From NCBI GenBank assembly GCA_900316315.1, contig ONCK01000007.1, positions 62,001 through 126,000 of the forward strand: a stretch of DNA of 64,000 nucleotides. Reading direction: 5' to 3'. Position 1 is the stretch's first letter. Every line of letters starts with the position of its first letter. The DNA comes from an uncultured Prevotellaceae bacterium. Its GTDB lineage: Bacteria; Bacteroidota; Bacteroidia; Bacteroidales; Bacteroidaceae. This document shows, one piece after another, positions 37,501 to 46,660 of this stretch. The notes under the pieces are model-generated. The model had not been told where the DNA came from. It did not search any database and saw only the letters and a list, made by a program, of their open reading frames with translations. The position numbers were made by a program, and so were the translations under genes.

Positions 37501-38822
37501 CTCTCAAGCTGCGCGTACGCTCCGTCGTAGACAGCATACGCATCAAGGTCAATGACCAGCGCCAGACGCTTCATGCACTTCCCTTTGTCACGACTCCTAT
37601 CTACACCATGGAGGAGCGTCTCAAGCACTCCAAGATTATCGTGCCCTACTTCACAGAGTTTATCGTGCCGCTCATACCCTCCTTTATGAAGCTCGCAGGC
37701 TATGACGTCGACGTGCTGCCGCTGAGCGACGAGCTCTCGGGTGACTATGGCTTGAAGTATGCCAACAATGAGATATGCTACCCCGCTACGCTCATCGTCG
37801 GAGATATCATCAAGGCCTTCAAGAGCGGCCGCTACGACCCCGCGACTACAGCCGTCGCCATGACGCAGACGGGCGGCCAGTGCAGGGCTACCAACTATAT
37901 TCCCATTATCAAGAAAGCCCTGGTCGATGCCGGATTTGACAATGTGCCGGTCATTTCGCTCTCCTTCTCCAGTGATGTACACAATGTCCAGCCTGGCTTT
38001 CGCTTTGACTGGAAGAAACTGACCAACATCGCCTTCTCCACGATGCTCTACAGCGATACGATAGCTAAGCTTTACTACAGCTCGGCACCGCGCGAGAAGG
38101 AACCGGGACTGGCCATGAAGCTGCGCGAGAAATATCTCGATCTAGCCAAATCACCTATCGAGCGCAACCAGAGCCATGAGCTTATCAACTACCTGACCGG
38201 CGCCGCCCACGACTTTGACCGCATCTGTGTCGACAAGAAATGCCCTCGCGTAGGTATAGTAGGCGAGATATTCCTCAAGTTCAACCCCTATGCGCAGCGA
38301 CAGCTCACTCATTGGCTGCTCAACAACGGCATTGAGATCGAACCGCCTCTGCTGACGCAGTTCTTCCTCCAGAGCTTTGTCAATCAGGACGTCAAGCAGC
38401 GTACCGGCATTGCGGCATCGCGCATGCCACGTCTCGTCCGCAGAACACTCCACTACCTTGTCAGCCGTCGCATCAAGCGAATCAACAGCATCTGCTCCGC
38501 TTTCCGCTACTACCATCCCCTTGAGGATATCTACGACATCGCACGCAACGCCAGCGACATCGTATCCCTCAATGCCCAGTTCGGCGAGGGATGGCTGCTG
38601 CCCGGCGAAGTCGCCACCATGGCCCGTAGCGGCATCACACACGTCGTGAGCCTGCAGCCCTTCGGTTGCATCGCCAACCATATCATCTCCAAGGGTATCG
38701 AGCGCCGGCTGCGCCAGCTCTACCCCAATCTGAGCTTCCTCTCCCTGGACTTCGACAGCGGTGTCAGCGACGTCAATGTGACCAACCGTATCCTCCTCTT
38801 CGCCAACGACATACTCGACTAG
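34584..38822 (+). CDS. Giant 2-hydroxyacyl-CoA dehydratase activase-like protein (BcrAD_BadFG x2, DUF2229)
   Basis: A 1412-residue cytoplasmic protein. Two ASKHA-fold activase domains: LDIGSTTIKTIVLD (near 14), GGEDSKVVFF, GNCAGGTGSFIDQMA; and GIDSGSTTTKIVLLD (near 331), LDIGGQDMKAIFLSGG, NEACSSGCGTFIETFAKSMG. A Cys-rich link (CHGCENQC, near 614) precedes a DUF2229/HgdB-like part (GIPRVLNMYEEYPFWHTLFT near 680, and TSFGCGPDSF). Activases use ATP and a 4Fe-4S cluster to fire electrons into 2-hydroxyacyl-CoA dehydratases; here activase-like and dehydratase-like parts are joined in one chain. No separate dehydratase subunits are nearby. Long fused members occur in many anaerobes, and their substrate is unknown. 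The start is set by the promoter. Confidence 0.85.
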   Translation: MAQTPPINLYIGLDIGSTTIKTIVLDGKGEVIYQSYRRHNARIRELTLELLQDLATKFGTDSRAQLTLTGSIGMGVAERYKLDFIQEVVAATRYMQNVHPEVKTMIDIGGEDSKVVFFRDGQSPDLRMNGNCAGGTGSFIDQMAILLDTDNNQLSDWALKAGRIYQIASRCGVFCKTDIQNLIAKNASREDIAASIFHAVAMQVVSALSHGCDMIPPVLLCGGPLTFLPALRKAFRNVLQLDESAFVVPEQSQLIPSWGAAIQSSHTSDPATTLSDLIGLISQSDNTRYTGSPALKPLFTDAKALASWQADKLSHRIVTMPLPAGPLRALLGIDSGSTTTKIVLLDEQHRLLFSYYSPNRGNPIAAVHTGLEQLLEQCRKAGTELSVIGSCSTGYGEDLIRAAFGLDGGIIETIAHYLAARYIKDDVSFILDIGGQDMKAIFLSGGVINHIEINEACSSGCGTFIETFAKSMGYSVKDFAAEACKSQLPSDLGTRCTVFMNSKVKQVLREGAQVGDIAAGLSYSVIKNCLHKVLKLKSLDELGDHIVVQGGTMRNDAVCRAFELLIGKTVFRSDRPELMGAFGAALYAERQQRTEGQQLEDMMANAQYETRELQCHGCENQCLVNRYRFKTGNTFYSGNKCERIFSNKGNYGAKGANLYETKTHLLFDRTEDAPDKPLLTLGIPRVLNMYEEYPFWHTLFTQCGIKVVLSETSNWKQYERGLKSVMSDNICFPAKLVHSHILALQDQQVDRIFLPYVVFEQMGKGSNSFNCPIVSGYSDVVRNSMQLTVPLDSPVITFKDKRVLLNQCQEYLKSLGVKKKAIKPAFDKALESFAQYEQDIARANREAYAKSQAQGRLTILLAGRPYHTDPLIQHKISDMIAALGVDVITDDITRGQDIDISDMHFVSQWSYPEHIEKAAKWAAEQDPNVQFVEMTSFGCGPDSFMLDEIHAMLKRYGKALTQLKIDDVSNIGSLKLRVRSVVDSIRIKVNDQRQTLHALPFVTTPIYTMEERLKHSKIIVPYFTEFIVPLIPSFMKLAGYDVDVLPLSDELSGDYGLKYANNEICYPATLIVGDIIKAFKSGRYDPATTAVAMTQTGGQCRATNYIPIIKKALVDAGFDNVPVISLSFSSDVHNVQPGFRFDWKKLTNIAFSTMLYSDTIAKLYYSSAPREKEPGLAMKLREKYLDLAKSPIERNQSHELINYLTGAAHDFDRICVDKKCPRVGIVGEIFLKFNPYAQRQLTHWLLNNGIEIEPPLLTQFFLQSFVNQDVKQRTGIAASRMPRLVRRTLHYLVSRRIKRINSICSAFRYYHPLEDIYDIARNASDIVSLNAQFGEGWLLPGEVATMARSGITHVVSLQPFGCIANHIISKGIERRLRQLYPNLSFLSLDFDSGVSDVNVTNRILLFANDILD

Positions 38823-39556
38823 TCCTCGCTGGTCCCCATGTCCGCCGTATCCGCCGGGCCACAAGCCGACCTAACTCTCTTGTGCATCGGTCTCTATGCG
38901 CCAAAGCATCTGTCCTAGCCGCTTGACGCAATGTCCATATCCGCATCCCGAGAGACAAAATGTGATATCCACTTTTTCATATAAAAAAATAAAATGTACT
39001 CTTCTCCCGATGCGATAGCATAGAGAGCCATTTGGCATGGTCAGCGCGCGACTTGCAAACGCTTGATTTTCAAGTAGTCATAAGACTTCTTGAAATTGAG
39101 AGACGCAGGCCCCTTATTATCGCTAACAACTCGCCTTCCAGTTTAAACTACATCCGACTTAGTTTAAACTACATCCGACCTTATTGCGCGAACAAGGCCA
39201 GCTGTATCACGCGCCGCCTATTTTCTGCTTAAGACAGCAGGATTTTTTTATAATAAAATTTCTTCCTGCATTTTGACTTTGCCGCGTCCTCTGAGACATA
39301 TGGCAGGCAACCTATTTTCTGAGCCACCCACTTGCAACAGAGAGCATACCAGTTCTCCCAGCATCCTCAGCCCTTACCTCCAAGTTTCTGACGCATCCCC
39401 GAGGCTGGCTTTCTGCTCCGTCTCCATCAGGCCTGCGAGCGAATGCAGGGCACAATGCCTCGACAATACCACGGCAGCATCAATTTATCCCCCATGAAAA
39501 AGTACTTACCGCCTCAAATAGCTCTTACTTTGAACCTTATAGTACAAAATAAATTG
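38823..39556. other. Noncoding spacer upstream of leuS
   Basis: No supported gene. It holds repeat copy C (38973-39260), then about 300 bases of sequence with short open frames that show no family features, leading to the leuS promoter. Confidence 0.55.
38973..39260 (-). repeat. Interspersed intergenic element, copy C (divergent)
   Basis: Reverse orientation. AT motifs mark both edges (TTTTTCATATAAAAAAATAA near 38973; TTTTTTTATAATAAAA near 39243). The hairpin (39179-39197) contains one G-U pair when read as minus-strand RNA. The two 19-base units are at 39140-39158 and 39161-39179. The part between 39050 and 39120 has diverged from the other copies, but the distance from core to left edge (about 200 bases) is kept. 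Confidence 0.8.
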
Positions 39557-39564
39557 TAACTTTG
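39557..39564 (+). promoter_or_regulatory. Putative -7 element of leuS
   Basis: TAACTTTG matches the Bacteroidetes -7 consensus, 62 bases before the leuS ATG. A TTTG occurs at 39529-39532, spaced 24 bases, longer than usual. Confidence 0.55.
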
Positions 39565-39576
39565 CGACCGAAAACA

Positions 39577-39593
39577 GCGCATGAATCATGCGC
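39577..39593 (+). promoter_or_regulatory. Palindrome in the leuS 5' leader
   Basis: GCGCATGA and TCATGCGC flank a single A, a perfect 17-base palindrome just downstream of the -7 element and about 33 bases before the start codon. It may be a leader hairpin or an operator; no T-box-like pairing element was seen. Confidence 0.45.
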
Positions 39594-39626
39594 CCCCTAA
39601 TATATTGCAGCAACGAACCAAGAAAA

Positions 39627-42464
39627 ATGGAATACGACTTCAAGCAAATAGAGCAAAAGTGGCAACGCCGCTGGGCAGAAAGCAAGACCTACCACGTCAC
39701 AGAGCAGGCCAATAAGCCCAAGTACTATGTACTCAACATGTTTCCCTATCCGTCGGGTGCAGGACTCCATGTGGGACATCCGCTGGGCTATATCGCCTCC
39801 GACATATACGCACGCTACAAGCGCCAGAAGGGATACAATGTGCTCAACCCCATGGGCTACGACGCCTACGGCCTCCCCGCCGAGCAATACGCCATCCAGA
39901 CGGGCCAGCACCCCGCCATCACGACGGTCAACAATATCAACCGCTATCGCGAGCAACTGGACAAGATAGGTTTCAGCTTTGACTGGGACCGCGAGGTCAG
40001 GACTTGCGACCCGCAGTACTACAAGTGGACGCAATGGGCCTTTGAGCTGATGTACGACAGTTACTACGACACAGATGCCAACCGCGCCCTGCCCATCTCA
40101 GGTCTCATCCAGCATCTCGAGGCCCACGGCACAGAGGGGCTTCACGCCGCTGAGACCCAGGAGATCCAGTTGACTGCCACCGAGTGGCTCAATATGGACG
40201 CTGCCGCCCAGAGCAAGACGCTCATGAACTGGCGTATCGCCTACCTGGGCGACATGGTCGTCAACTGGTGTCCCAAGCTCGGCACAGTACTCGCCAACGA
40301 TGAGGTGGTAGAAGGGCTTAGTGTCAGAGGCGGATACCCTGTCGTGCAGAAGAAGATGCGCCAGTGGTGCCTCCGCGTCTCAGCCTACGCCCAGCGCCTC
40401 CTCGACGGACTCGACACCATCGACTGGAGCGACTCCATCAAGGAGACCCAACGCAACTGGATCGGACGCAGCGAAGGTACCGAGGTAGAGTTTAAGGTCG
40501 CAGACAGCGACAAGACCTTCACCATCTTTACCACACGCGCCGACACCATGTTTGGCGTCACCTTCATGGTACTTGCGCCCGAAAGCAGCCTCGTTGCCGA
40601 GCTCACGACTCCCCAGCAGCGTCAGGCCGTCGACGCCTATGTCGCACAGACCAAGAAGAAGACCGAGCGCGACCGCATCGCAGCTACTGATAAGACCGGT
40701 GTATTTACCGGCAGCTACGCTATCAACCCCTTCACAGGCGACAAAGTGCCCATCTGGGTCAGCGACTATGTACTCGCGGGCTATGGTACGGGCGCCATCA
40801 TGGCGGTTCCGGCCCACGACAGCCGCGACTACGCATTTGCCAAAGCCTTTAACTTGCCTATTATCCCCCTTATTGAGGGCTGCGATGTCAGCAAGGAGAG
40901 CTTTGACGCCAAGGATGGTATCGTCACCAACTCACCCCGCAAGGATGTCAAGCCCTATATAGATTTCAGCCTCAACGGACTGACCGTCAAGGAGGCCATT
41001 GCTGCGACCAAGAAGTACGTCAGCGAGCACCACCTGGGACGCGTCAAGGTCAACTACCGTCTGCGCGACGCCATCTTCAGCCGCCAACGCTACTGGGGCG
41101 AACCTTTCCCCGTCTATTACAAACACGGCATCCCGCAGATGATACCCCTGAAGTATCTGCCCCTCGAATTGCCCGAGGTAGCCAAGTTTTTGCCCACAGA
41201 GACCGGCGAGCCGCCACTCGGCAACGCCACCAAGTGGGCATGGGACGAGGCCAAGGGGGAAGTAACTGAGAACAGCCGCATAGACGATAAGACCGTCTTC
41301 CCGCTGGAGCTCAACACGATGCCCGGATTTGCCGGCTCGTCGGCCTACTATCTGCGCTACATGGATCCCCACAACCAGCAGGCGCTCGTAGCCAAGGACA
41401 AAGATGAGTACTGGCGCTGCGTAGACCTCTACATAGGCGGTACTGAGCATGCTACAGGCCACCTGATCTATAGTAGATTTTGGAACAAAGTGCTCCATGA
41501 CTACGGCTACAGCTGCGAGGAGGAACCTTTCCACAAATTGGTCAATCAGGGTATGATCCAGGGCCGTAGCAATTTTGTCTACCGCATCAAGGATACCAAT
41601 ACATTCGTATCTTACAATCTGCGCAAGCAGTACGATGTGACGCCCATCCATGTCGATGTCAACATCGTCAGCAATGATATTCTCGACATCGAGGCCTTCA
41701 AGGCATGGCGTCCCGAGTACAAGGACGCAGAGTTTGTCCTGGAAGACGGCAAGTACGTCTGCGGCTGGGCAATAGAGAAGATGTCAAAGAGCATGTTCAA
41801 TGTTGTCAATCCAGACTACATCGTAGACCGATACGGAGCCGATACGCTGCGTCTCTACGAGATGTTTCTCGGCCCGATTAACCAGAGTAAACCGTGGGAC
41901 AGCAATGGTATTGACGGCTGCTTCCGTTTCCTTAAGAAATTGTGGAACTTGACACACGACAAGGAGGGACTCATCAACGCCCAGGAGGGCACTGCCAAGC
42001 CCGAGAGCTTGAAGTCTATCAACAAGCTCATTAAGAAAGTAAGCACCGACATAGAGGTCTTCAGCTACAACACTTCTATCAGCGCCTTCATGATATGTGT
42101 CAACGAACTGGCCCAGCAGCACTGCAACGACAAGCGCATCTACGAGCAACTCGTCGCCTTGCTCGCCCCCTTTGCCCCCCACATCAGCGAGGAACTCTGG
42201 GAGCAGCTCGGTCACAAGACAACGGTCTGCGACGCCCCGTGGCCTGTCTGGGACGAACAGTATCTCAAGGAGAACAGCGAGACACTCAGCGTCTCCTTCA
42301 ACGGTAAGACCCGATTTACGATGGACTTTGCTCCCGATGCCACAAGAGACGAGATCCAGAAGGCAGTCATTGAGGCTGAGGCTTCCAAGAAGTATCTGGA
42401 GGGCAAGCAAGTGGTCAAGATCATCGTAGTTCCCCACCGTATCGTCAACATCGTCATTAAGTAA
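39627..42464 (+). CDS. leuS: Leucyl-tRNA synthetase
   Basis: A 945-residue class Ia synthetase that charges tRNA-Leu and edits misactivated amino acids. Seen: [17 protein letters not shown] (HIGH), an inserted CP1 editing domain with [16 protein letters not shown] (about 390, the editing-site Asp), a long insert typical of Bacteroidetes LeuRS, and EKMSKSMFN (near 718). The C-terminal anticodon region ends in a Lys-rich tail. The ATG at 39627 ([16 protein letters not shown]) is preferred over an earlier in-frame Met because family proteins begin this way and the earlier one lies in the leader palindrome. The YitT gene follows after 128 bases. Confidence 0.95.
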   Translation: MEYDFKQIEQKWQRRWAESKTYHVTEQANKPKYYVLNMFPYPSGAGLHVGHPLGYIASDIYARYKRQKGYNVLNPMGYDAYGLPAEQYAIQTGQHPAITTVNNINRYREQLDKIGFSFDWDREVRTCDPQYYKWTQWAFELMYDSYYDTDANRALPISGLIQHLEAHGTEGLHAAETQEIQLTATEWLNMDAAAQSKTLMNWRIAYLGDMVVNWCPKLGTVLANDEVVEGLSVRGGYPVVQKKMRQWCLRVSAYAQRLLDGLDTIDWSDSIKETQRNWIGRSEGTEVEFKVADSDKTFTIFTTRADTMFGVTFMVLAPESSLVAELTTPQQRQAVDAYVAQTKKKTERDRIAATDKTGVFTGSYAINPFTGDKVPIWVSDYVLAGYGTGAIMAVPAHDSRDYAFAKAFNLPIIPLIEGCDVSKESFDAKDGIVTNSPRKDVKPYIDFSLNGLTVKEAIAATKKYVSEHHLGRVKVNYRLRDAIFSRQRYWGEPFPVYYKHGIPQMIPLKYLPLELPEVAKFLPTETGEPPLGNATKWAWDEAKGEVTENSRIDDKTVFPLELNTMPGFAGSSAYYLRYMDPHNQQALVAKDKDEYWRCVDLYIGGTEHATGHLIYSRFWNKVLHDYGYSCEEEPFHKLVNQGMIQGRSNFVYRIKDTNTFVSYNLRKQYDVTPIHVDVNIVSNDILDIEAFKAWRPEYKDAEFVLEDGKYVCGWAIEKMSKSMFNVVNPDYIVDRYGADTLRLYEMFLGPINQSKPWDSNGIDGCFRFLKKLWNLTHDKEGLINAQEGTAKPESLKSINKLIKKVSTDIEVFSYNTSISAFMICVNELAQQHCNDKRIYEQLVALLAPFAPHISEELWEQLGHKTTVCDAPWPVWDEQYLKENSETLSVSFNGKTRFTMDFAPDATRDEIQKAVIEAEASKKYLEGKQVVKIIVVPHRIVNIVIK

Positions 42465-42592
42465 TCCCGCGACACTCCGTCTCTGACCGACAGGCCAGCA
42501 CGGCATCCGTCAAGGCCGCCCTTGAGTCCTGCCATACAGAGACAAACGAACATATAGACCTGACTGCATCGCTGCTAACATAAACTTACCAT

Positions 42593-43477
42593 ATGCGTAT
42601 TCCGAATAAAGTCATACTGAGTCACCTCCGTGACTTCCTATTTATGTCCTTCGGCATCATCCTCTACATCACAGGGTACGTATGTTTCCAGTTGCCGTAT
42701 CATATTACCGGCGGCGGTATAGCAGGTGTCGCATCCGTCATATACTTTGCGACCAGCTTCCAACCATCCTACACCTACCTCATCATCAACGTCTTCTTGC
42801 TCATCCTGGCGCTGAAGATACTTGGCCTTAAGTTTCTTACCAACACGATTTATGCCGTCATTTTCATGTCTCTTGCCATGGGTACGGGACAGCAGCTCTT
42901 TGCTGTTGACGGCAAGTTGCCTCAGATACTCGGCGACCAGTCGTTTATGGCGTGCGTCATCGGAGCTACAATCGAGGGCATCGGACTTGGTATCGTCTTT
43001 CTCAACAATGGTAGCACCGGTGGCACAGATATTATCGCCGCCTGCGTCAACAAGTACCGCGACGTCAGTCTCGGTACCGTCCTGCTCCTGACCGATATCC
43101 TCATCGTCTCCTCCAACTTCTTCGTATTCCACCGCGTGGAACTCCTACTCTACGGCTACTGCTCCATGGTCGTCGAGACGTTCACCCTAGACTACGTCAT
43201 GAGCAACATGCGTCAGTCCGTGCAGTTCCTGATTATCTCCCAGCGCTACGCAGCCATCGCCCGCGCCATCAACAAGGCCGGGCGCGGCGTCACAGTGCTC
43301 GACGGCACAGGATGGTATACCCAGTCGTCGCAAAAGGTACTCCTCGTGCTAGCCCGCAGACGGGAGAGCACACGCATCTTTCGCCTCATCAAGCGCATAG
43401 ACTCCAATGCCTTCGTCTCCCAGAGCAAGGTCGTCGGTGTCTTTGGCGAAGGCTTTGACAAGATGAAGGGCAAATAG
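42593..43477 (+). CDS. YitT family membrane protein (DUF161/DUF2179)
   Basis: A 294-residue inner-membrane protein. The N-terminal part has about five or six hydrophobic helices ([37 protein letters not shown], and [13 protein letters not shown]), which is DUF161. The C-terminal soluble part ([20 protein letters not shown], then [20 protein letters not shown]) is DUF2179, which in other proteins folds as a small sensing domain. The biochemical role of YitT proteins is not established; they are often placed among transporters. Downstream is rdgB (26 bases). Confidence 0.88.
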   Translation: MRIPNKVILSHLRDFLFMSFGIILYITGYVCFQLPYHITGGGIAGVASVIYFATSFQPSYTYLIINVFLLILALKILGLKFLTNTIYAVIFMSLAMGTGQQLFAVDGKLPQILGDQSFMACVIGATIEGIGLGIVFLNNGSTGGTDIIAACVNKYRDVSLGTVLLLTDILIVSSNFFVFHRVELLLYGYCSMVVETFTLDYVMSNMRQSVQFLIISQRYAAIARAINKAGRGVTVLDGTGWYTQSSQKVLLVLARRRESTRIFRLIKRIDSNAFVSQSKVVGVFGEGFDKMKGK

Positions 43478-43503
43478 GACTTCCCCTCCAAACCCCATCC
43501 GCC

Positions 43504-44088
43504 ATGTATCAGAAAATCGTCTTTGTAACCAATAATCCCAACAAACTGCGCGAGATACGCGAACTCATGCCCCAGGGGCTGCAGGTATTGAGTCTGAGCG
43601 ATATCGGCTGCCATGCCGACATTCCTGAGACAGCCGAGACACTCGAGGGCAATGCTCTCATCAAGGCCCACTACGTATACGACAACTATGGCCTGGACTG
43701 CTTTGCCGACGATACAGGTCTCGAGGTAGAAGCCTTGGGTGGCGCACCCGGCGTACATACTGCGCGCTATGCCGGCGCAGACCAGGATCCGGAAGCCAAT
43801 AAGCGTAAGCTCCTGACTGAAATGCAAGGAAAAATCAATCGCAAGGCAAGATTTTGTACAGTTATTGCGTTAATAGAGAAAGGACAGGAGCATCTCTTCC
43901 GCGGCGAAGTCCGAGGTAAGATCACCACCGAGCCCCGCGGTACAGCCGGATTCGGCTACGACCCCGTCTTCTCCCCAGAGGGTACCGGCAAGACCTTTGC
44001 CGAGATGGGCGAGGAATGCAAAAATCAGATCAGCCACCGTGCCCGTGCCGTCAACAAGCTACTGGACTATCTAAAACAGAGACAATGA
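43504..44088 (+). CDS. rdgB: XTP/dITP diphosphatase (RdgB/HAM1)
   Basis: A 194-residue house-cleaning enzyme that hydrolyses non-canonical purine nucleotides (dITP, XTP) to monophosphates, keeping them out of DNA and RNA. Seen: [14 protein letters not shown] (the Ser/Thr-Asn-Asn-Lys substrate loop), [20 protein letters not shown] (metal-binding Asp), [23 protein letters not shown], and [10 protein letters not shown] at the C-terminus. Length is normal. The last base of its stop codon region overlaps the next start (ATGA), so porZ translation is coupled to it. Confidence 0.94.
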   Translation: MYQKIVFVTNNPNKLREIRELMPQGLQVLSLSDIGCHADIPETAETLEGNALIKAHYVYDNYGLDCFADDTGLEVEALGGAPGVHTARYAGADQDPEANKRKLLTEMQGKINRKARFCTVIALIEKGQEHLFRGEVRGKITTEPRGTAGFGYDPVFSPEGTGKTFAEMGEECKNQISHRARAVNKLLDYLKQRQ

Positions 44089-46382
44089 GCAAAAGACAAC
44101 TGCTGTGGACACTACTCGCACTGCTCCTGGCAGTTCCCTCCTGGGGACGCGACTGGACAGCCTACCTGTCCTATCATGACGCAACGCGCAATATCATAGC
44201 CGGAGACCGTATTTACTCGCTCGCCAGCGGCGACCTCTACTACTATATCCCCGGCGAAAGCCGCGTGCATACGTTCTCCAAGGTCACAGGGCTCAGTGAT
44301 ACCGACATCAAGTACATGGCTTACAACAGTCAGCTCTCCTCTATACTCCTCGTTTACTCTGACTGGAACATCGACATCCTGACTCTCGACGACAGCATCT
44401 CCAACCTGCCGCAGTATAAGAACTCCAGCCTCTCCGACAAGACGGTCAACAGCGTCGCCATCCAAGGAAAGTACGCCTATCTCTCCACCAATGCAGGCCT
44501 AGTCGTACTTGACATGGAGCTCGGCGAGTTTTCCAACACTTACAATCTCGGCCAAGCCGTCAGATCCGCCATCTCCTACGACGGACAGCTCTATGTCGTC
44601 ACCTCCAGCGGCATCTATGCTGGCCGCACAACCGACAATCTGCTTGACCGCAACAATTGGCGCATCGTCAACAAGGGCAAGCCTGTCCTGCTCTTCACCT
44701 TTGACGGGCAGCCCTACGCTCTCTATAGCAACGCCCTCTATGCGCTCAACGACTATATGGCTCCCCGCACATGCCTCTACCAAGGCCAGATAAGCTATGT
44801 CAATACCGAAGGCTCCCTTCTCGTGATGGGCAACAGTTCAAGCCTCATCACGATGGATACCGACGAAACTCTCCATACTTACAGCCTCGCCAATACCTTC
44901 GCATGGGCCAGCTACGACGGTTCAGGCTTCTGGGTGAGCAACGGCTACGCCGGACTGCAGCATCTCCGCAGCGACGCCGCGACACTTACCTACGACTCTC
45001 TCTCCGTCATCCCCGACAGTCCTATCCGCAACTATTGCTACTGGCTCACCTATACCCCACAGCACAAGCTCCTCGTCGGTGGCGGCAGCCTCAACTACTC
45101 CGGCCTCGACTATGCCGCCACCGTCATGACCTATCAGGATGGCCACTGGTTCAACTTTAGCGAGGACAGCATCGCCATCAAGACCGGCAATTTCTATCTC
45201 AACATCACGGGTGTCGTCGAGGATCCCAATGATGCGACCCACCACTTCGCTACAAGCAGTGTCGGAGGGCTCTTTGAATACCGCAACGGCAAGTTCGTCC
45301 GTCTCCATACCTGCACCAACAGTGCCCTGACCTCTATCTTCCCCGGCCAGCAGGAACAGGTGGCCTACACCCGCGCCGGTGCTCCCGCCTATGACGCAGC
45401 CGGCAATCTCTGGATGCTTAATGATCAGGTCGACACCATTATCAAGATCTACAAGGCCGACTCCACATGGCAGAGCATCTATATCGGTGAGCTTGCGGGC
45501 TACCCTACATTTGACAAGCTCATCTTTGACAACTCCGGCCGCGCCTGGATCACCCACCGACGTACCAATACGCTTGGACACCACGCTGGCATACTCTGTC
45601 TGGACTACGGGGGCACACTCCAAAATACGGCCGACGACACTTACAAGTTTCAGTATACAGTCACCAATCAGGACAATACCTCCTACTCCTTCAATCAGCT
45701 TTACGACGTAGCCCAAGACCGTGACGGCGCCATCTGGATTGGTACCGACACGGGACCCTTTGTCCTGCGCGACCCGGATACATTTTTCAGTTCCCCCGTA
45801 TGGGAACAAGTCAAAGTGCCGCGCAATGACGGCACCAATCAGGCCGACTATCTCCTCAACAGCGTCCCCATCACAGCCATCGCCATAGACGGCGGCAACC
45901 GCAAGTGGTTTGGCACCAGCGGAGACGGTATATATCTCGTCAGTGCCGATGGTCTGACGACTATCCACCACTTTACCAAGGACAACTCGCCTCTACTCTC
46001 CGACGAGATCTACTCCTTGGCCATCAACAGCGAGACAGGCGAAGTCATGATCGGCACCGACAAGGGACTTATCGGCTACCGCTCCGATGCGACCGAGCCC
46101 GCCACCTCTCTCTCCAGCAATCAGCTCCGTGTATACCCCAATCCTGTACGCCCCGACTACCTAGGCAATGTCACAGTGACCGGTTTTACTTCGGACTGTG
46201 ATGTCAAAGTTGTCTCCACAGGCGGCCAAGTCATCTATCAGGGCCAGTCTGTAGGTGGCACCTTCACCTGGAATCAGCGCAACAAGCAGGGTAAGCGCGC
46301 CGCCACCGGGATCTACTACATCATAGGCTCCAATTCCGATGGCAGCAAGGGCGCCGTAGCCAAGGTGCTCCTCATCAAATAG
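44085..46382 (+). CDS. porZ: Type IX secretion system surface protein PorZ
   Basis: A 765-residue exported protein. A signal peptide ([16 protein letters not shown]) precedes two beta-propeller regions (about 20-670) with propeller turns such as [15 protein letters not shown] and [15 protein letters not shown]. The C-terminal beta-sandwich (about 690-765) has the sorting-domain pattern [22 protein letters not shown] and GIYYII. PorZ in Porphyromonas gingivalis (about 776 residues, same architecture) sits at the surface with PorU/PorV/PorQ and supplies A-LPS to cargo. Length, two propellers and CTD fit. It overlaps the rdgB stop by four bases. Its presence implies a functional type IX system elsewhere in the genome. 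Confidence 0.85.
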   Translation: MSKRQLLWTLLALLLAVPSWGRDWTAYLSYHDATRNIIAGDRIYSLASGDLYYYIPGESRVHTFSKVTGLSDTDIKYMAYNSQLSSILLVYSDWNIDILTLDDSISNLPQYKNSSLSDKTVNSVAIQGKYAYLSTNAGLVVLDMELGEFSNTYNLGQAVRSAISYDGQLYVVTSSGIYAGRTTDNLLDRNNWRIVNKGKPVLLFTFDGQPYALYSNALYALNDYMAPRTCLYQGQISYVNTEGSLLVMGNSSSLITMDTDETLHTYSLANTFAWASYDGSGFWVSNGYAGLQHLRSDAATLTYDSLSVIPDSPIRNYCYWLTYTPQHKLLVGGGSLNYSGLDYAATVMTYQDGHWFNFSEDSIAIKTGNFYLNITGVVEDPNDATHHFATSSVGGLFEYRNGKFVRLHTCTNSALTSIFPGQQEQVAYTRAGAPAYDAAGNLWMLNDQVDTIIKIYKADSTWQSIYIGELAGYPTFDKLIFDNSGRAWITHRRTNTLGHHAGILCLDYGGTLQNTADDTYKFQYTVTNQDNTSYSFNQLYDVAQDRDGAIWIGTDTGPFVLRDPDTFFSSPVWEQVKVPRNDGTNQADYLLNSVPITAIAIDGGNRKWFGTSGDGIYLVSADGLTTIHHFTKDNSPLLSDEIYSLAINSETGEVMIGTDKGLIGYRSDATEPATSLSSNQLRVYPNPVRPDYLGNVTVTGFTSDCDVKVVSTGGQVIYQGQSVGGTFTWNQRNKQGKRAATGIYYIIGSNSDGSKGAVAKVLLIK

Positions 46383-46608
46383 TCTGCCTCTCCCCTTTTG
46401 CAGACATCAGTAGTCTTGTTACCATCATAAGACCTGCTACCCTCAGAGCAAGGTCAGATATCCTATTGAGCTCATCCGCCTCCACTCCTTGGCAGAAGCC
46501 GCCTTATTTCGGTCAGATATGCTTTCCCGTTTACCGCGCCAGACAAGTTGCCGGCCAAAGCGTCAAATTTTTAAATTAAAAAACGAGACAACATTCACAA
46601 AATGTACT

Positions 46609-46616
46609 TAACTTTG
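46609..46616 (+). promoter_or_regulatory. Putative -7 element for the mosaic surface protein gene
   Basis: TAACTTTG matches the Bacteroidetes -7 consensus, about 45 bases before the ATG at 46661. The region upstream is AT-rich and no TTTG at the usual distance was seen. Confidence 0.5.
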
Positions 46617-46660
46617 TCGTCTACAAAACTATAGACCAATAAATACTGTCTTCAGACGAT

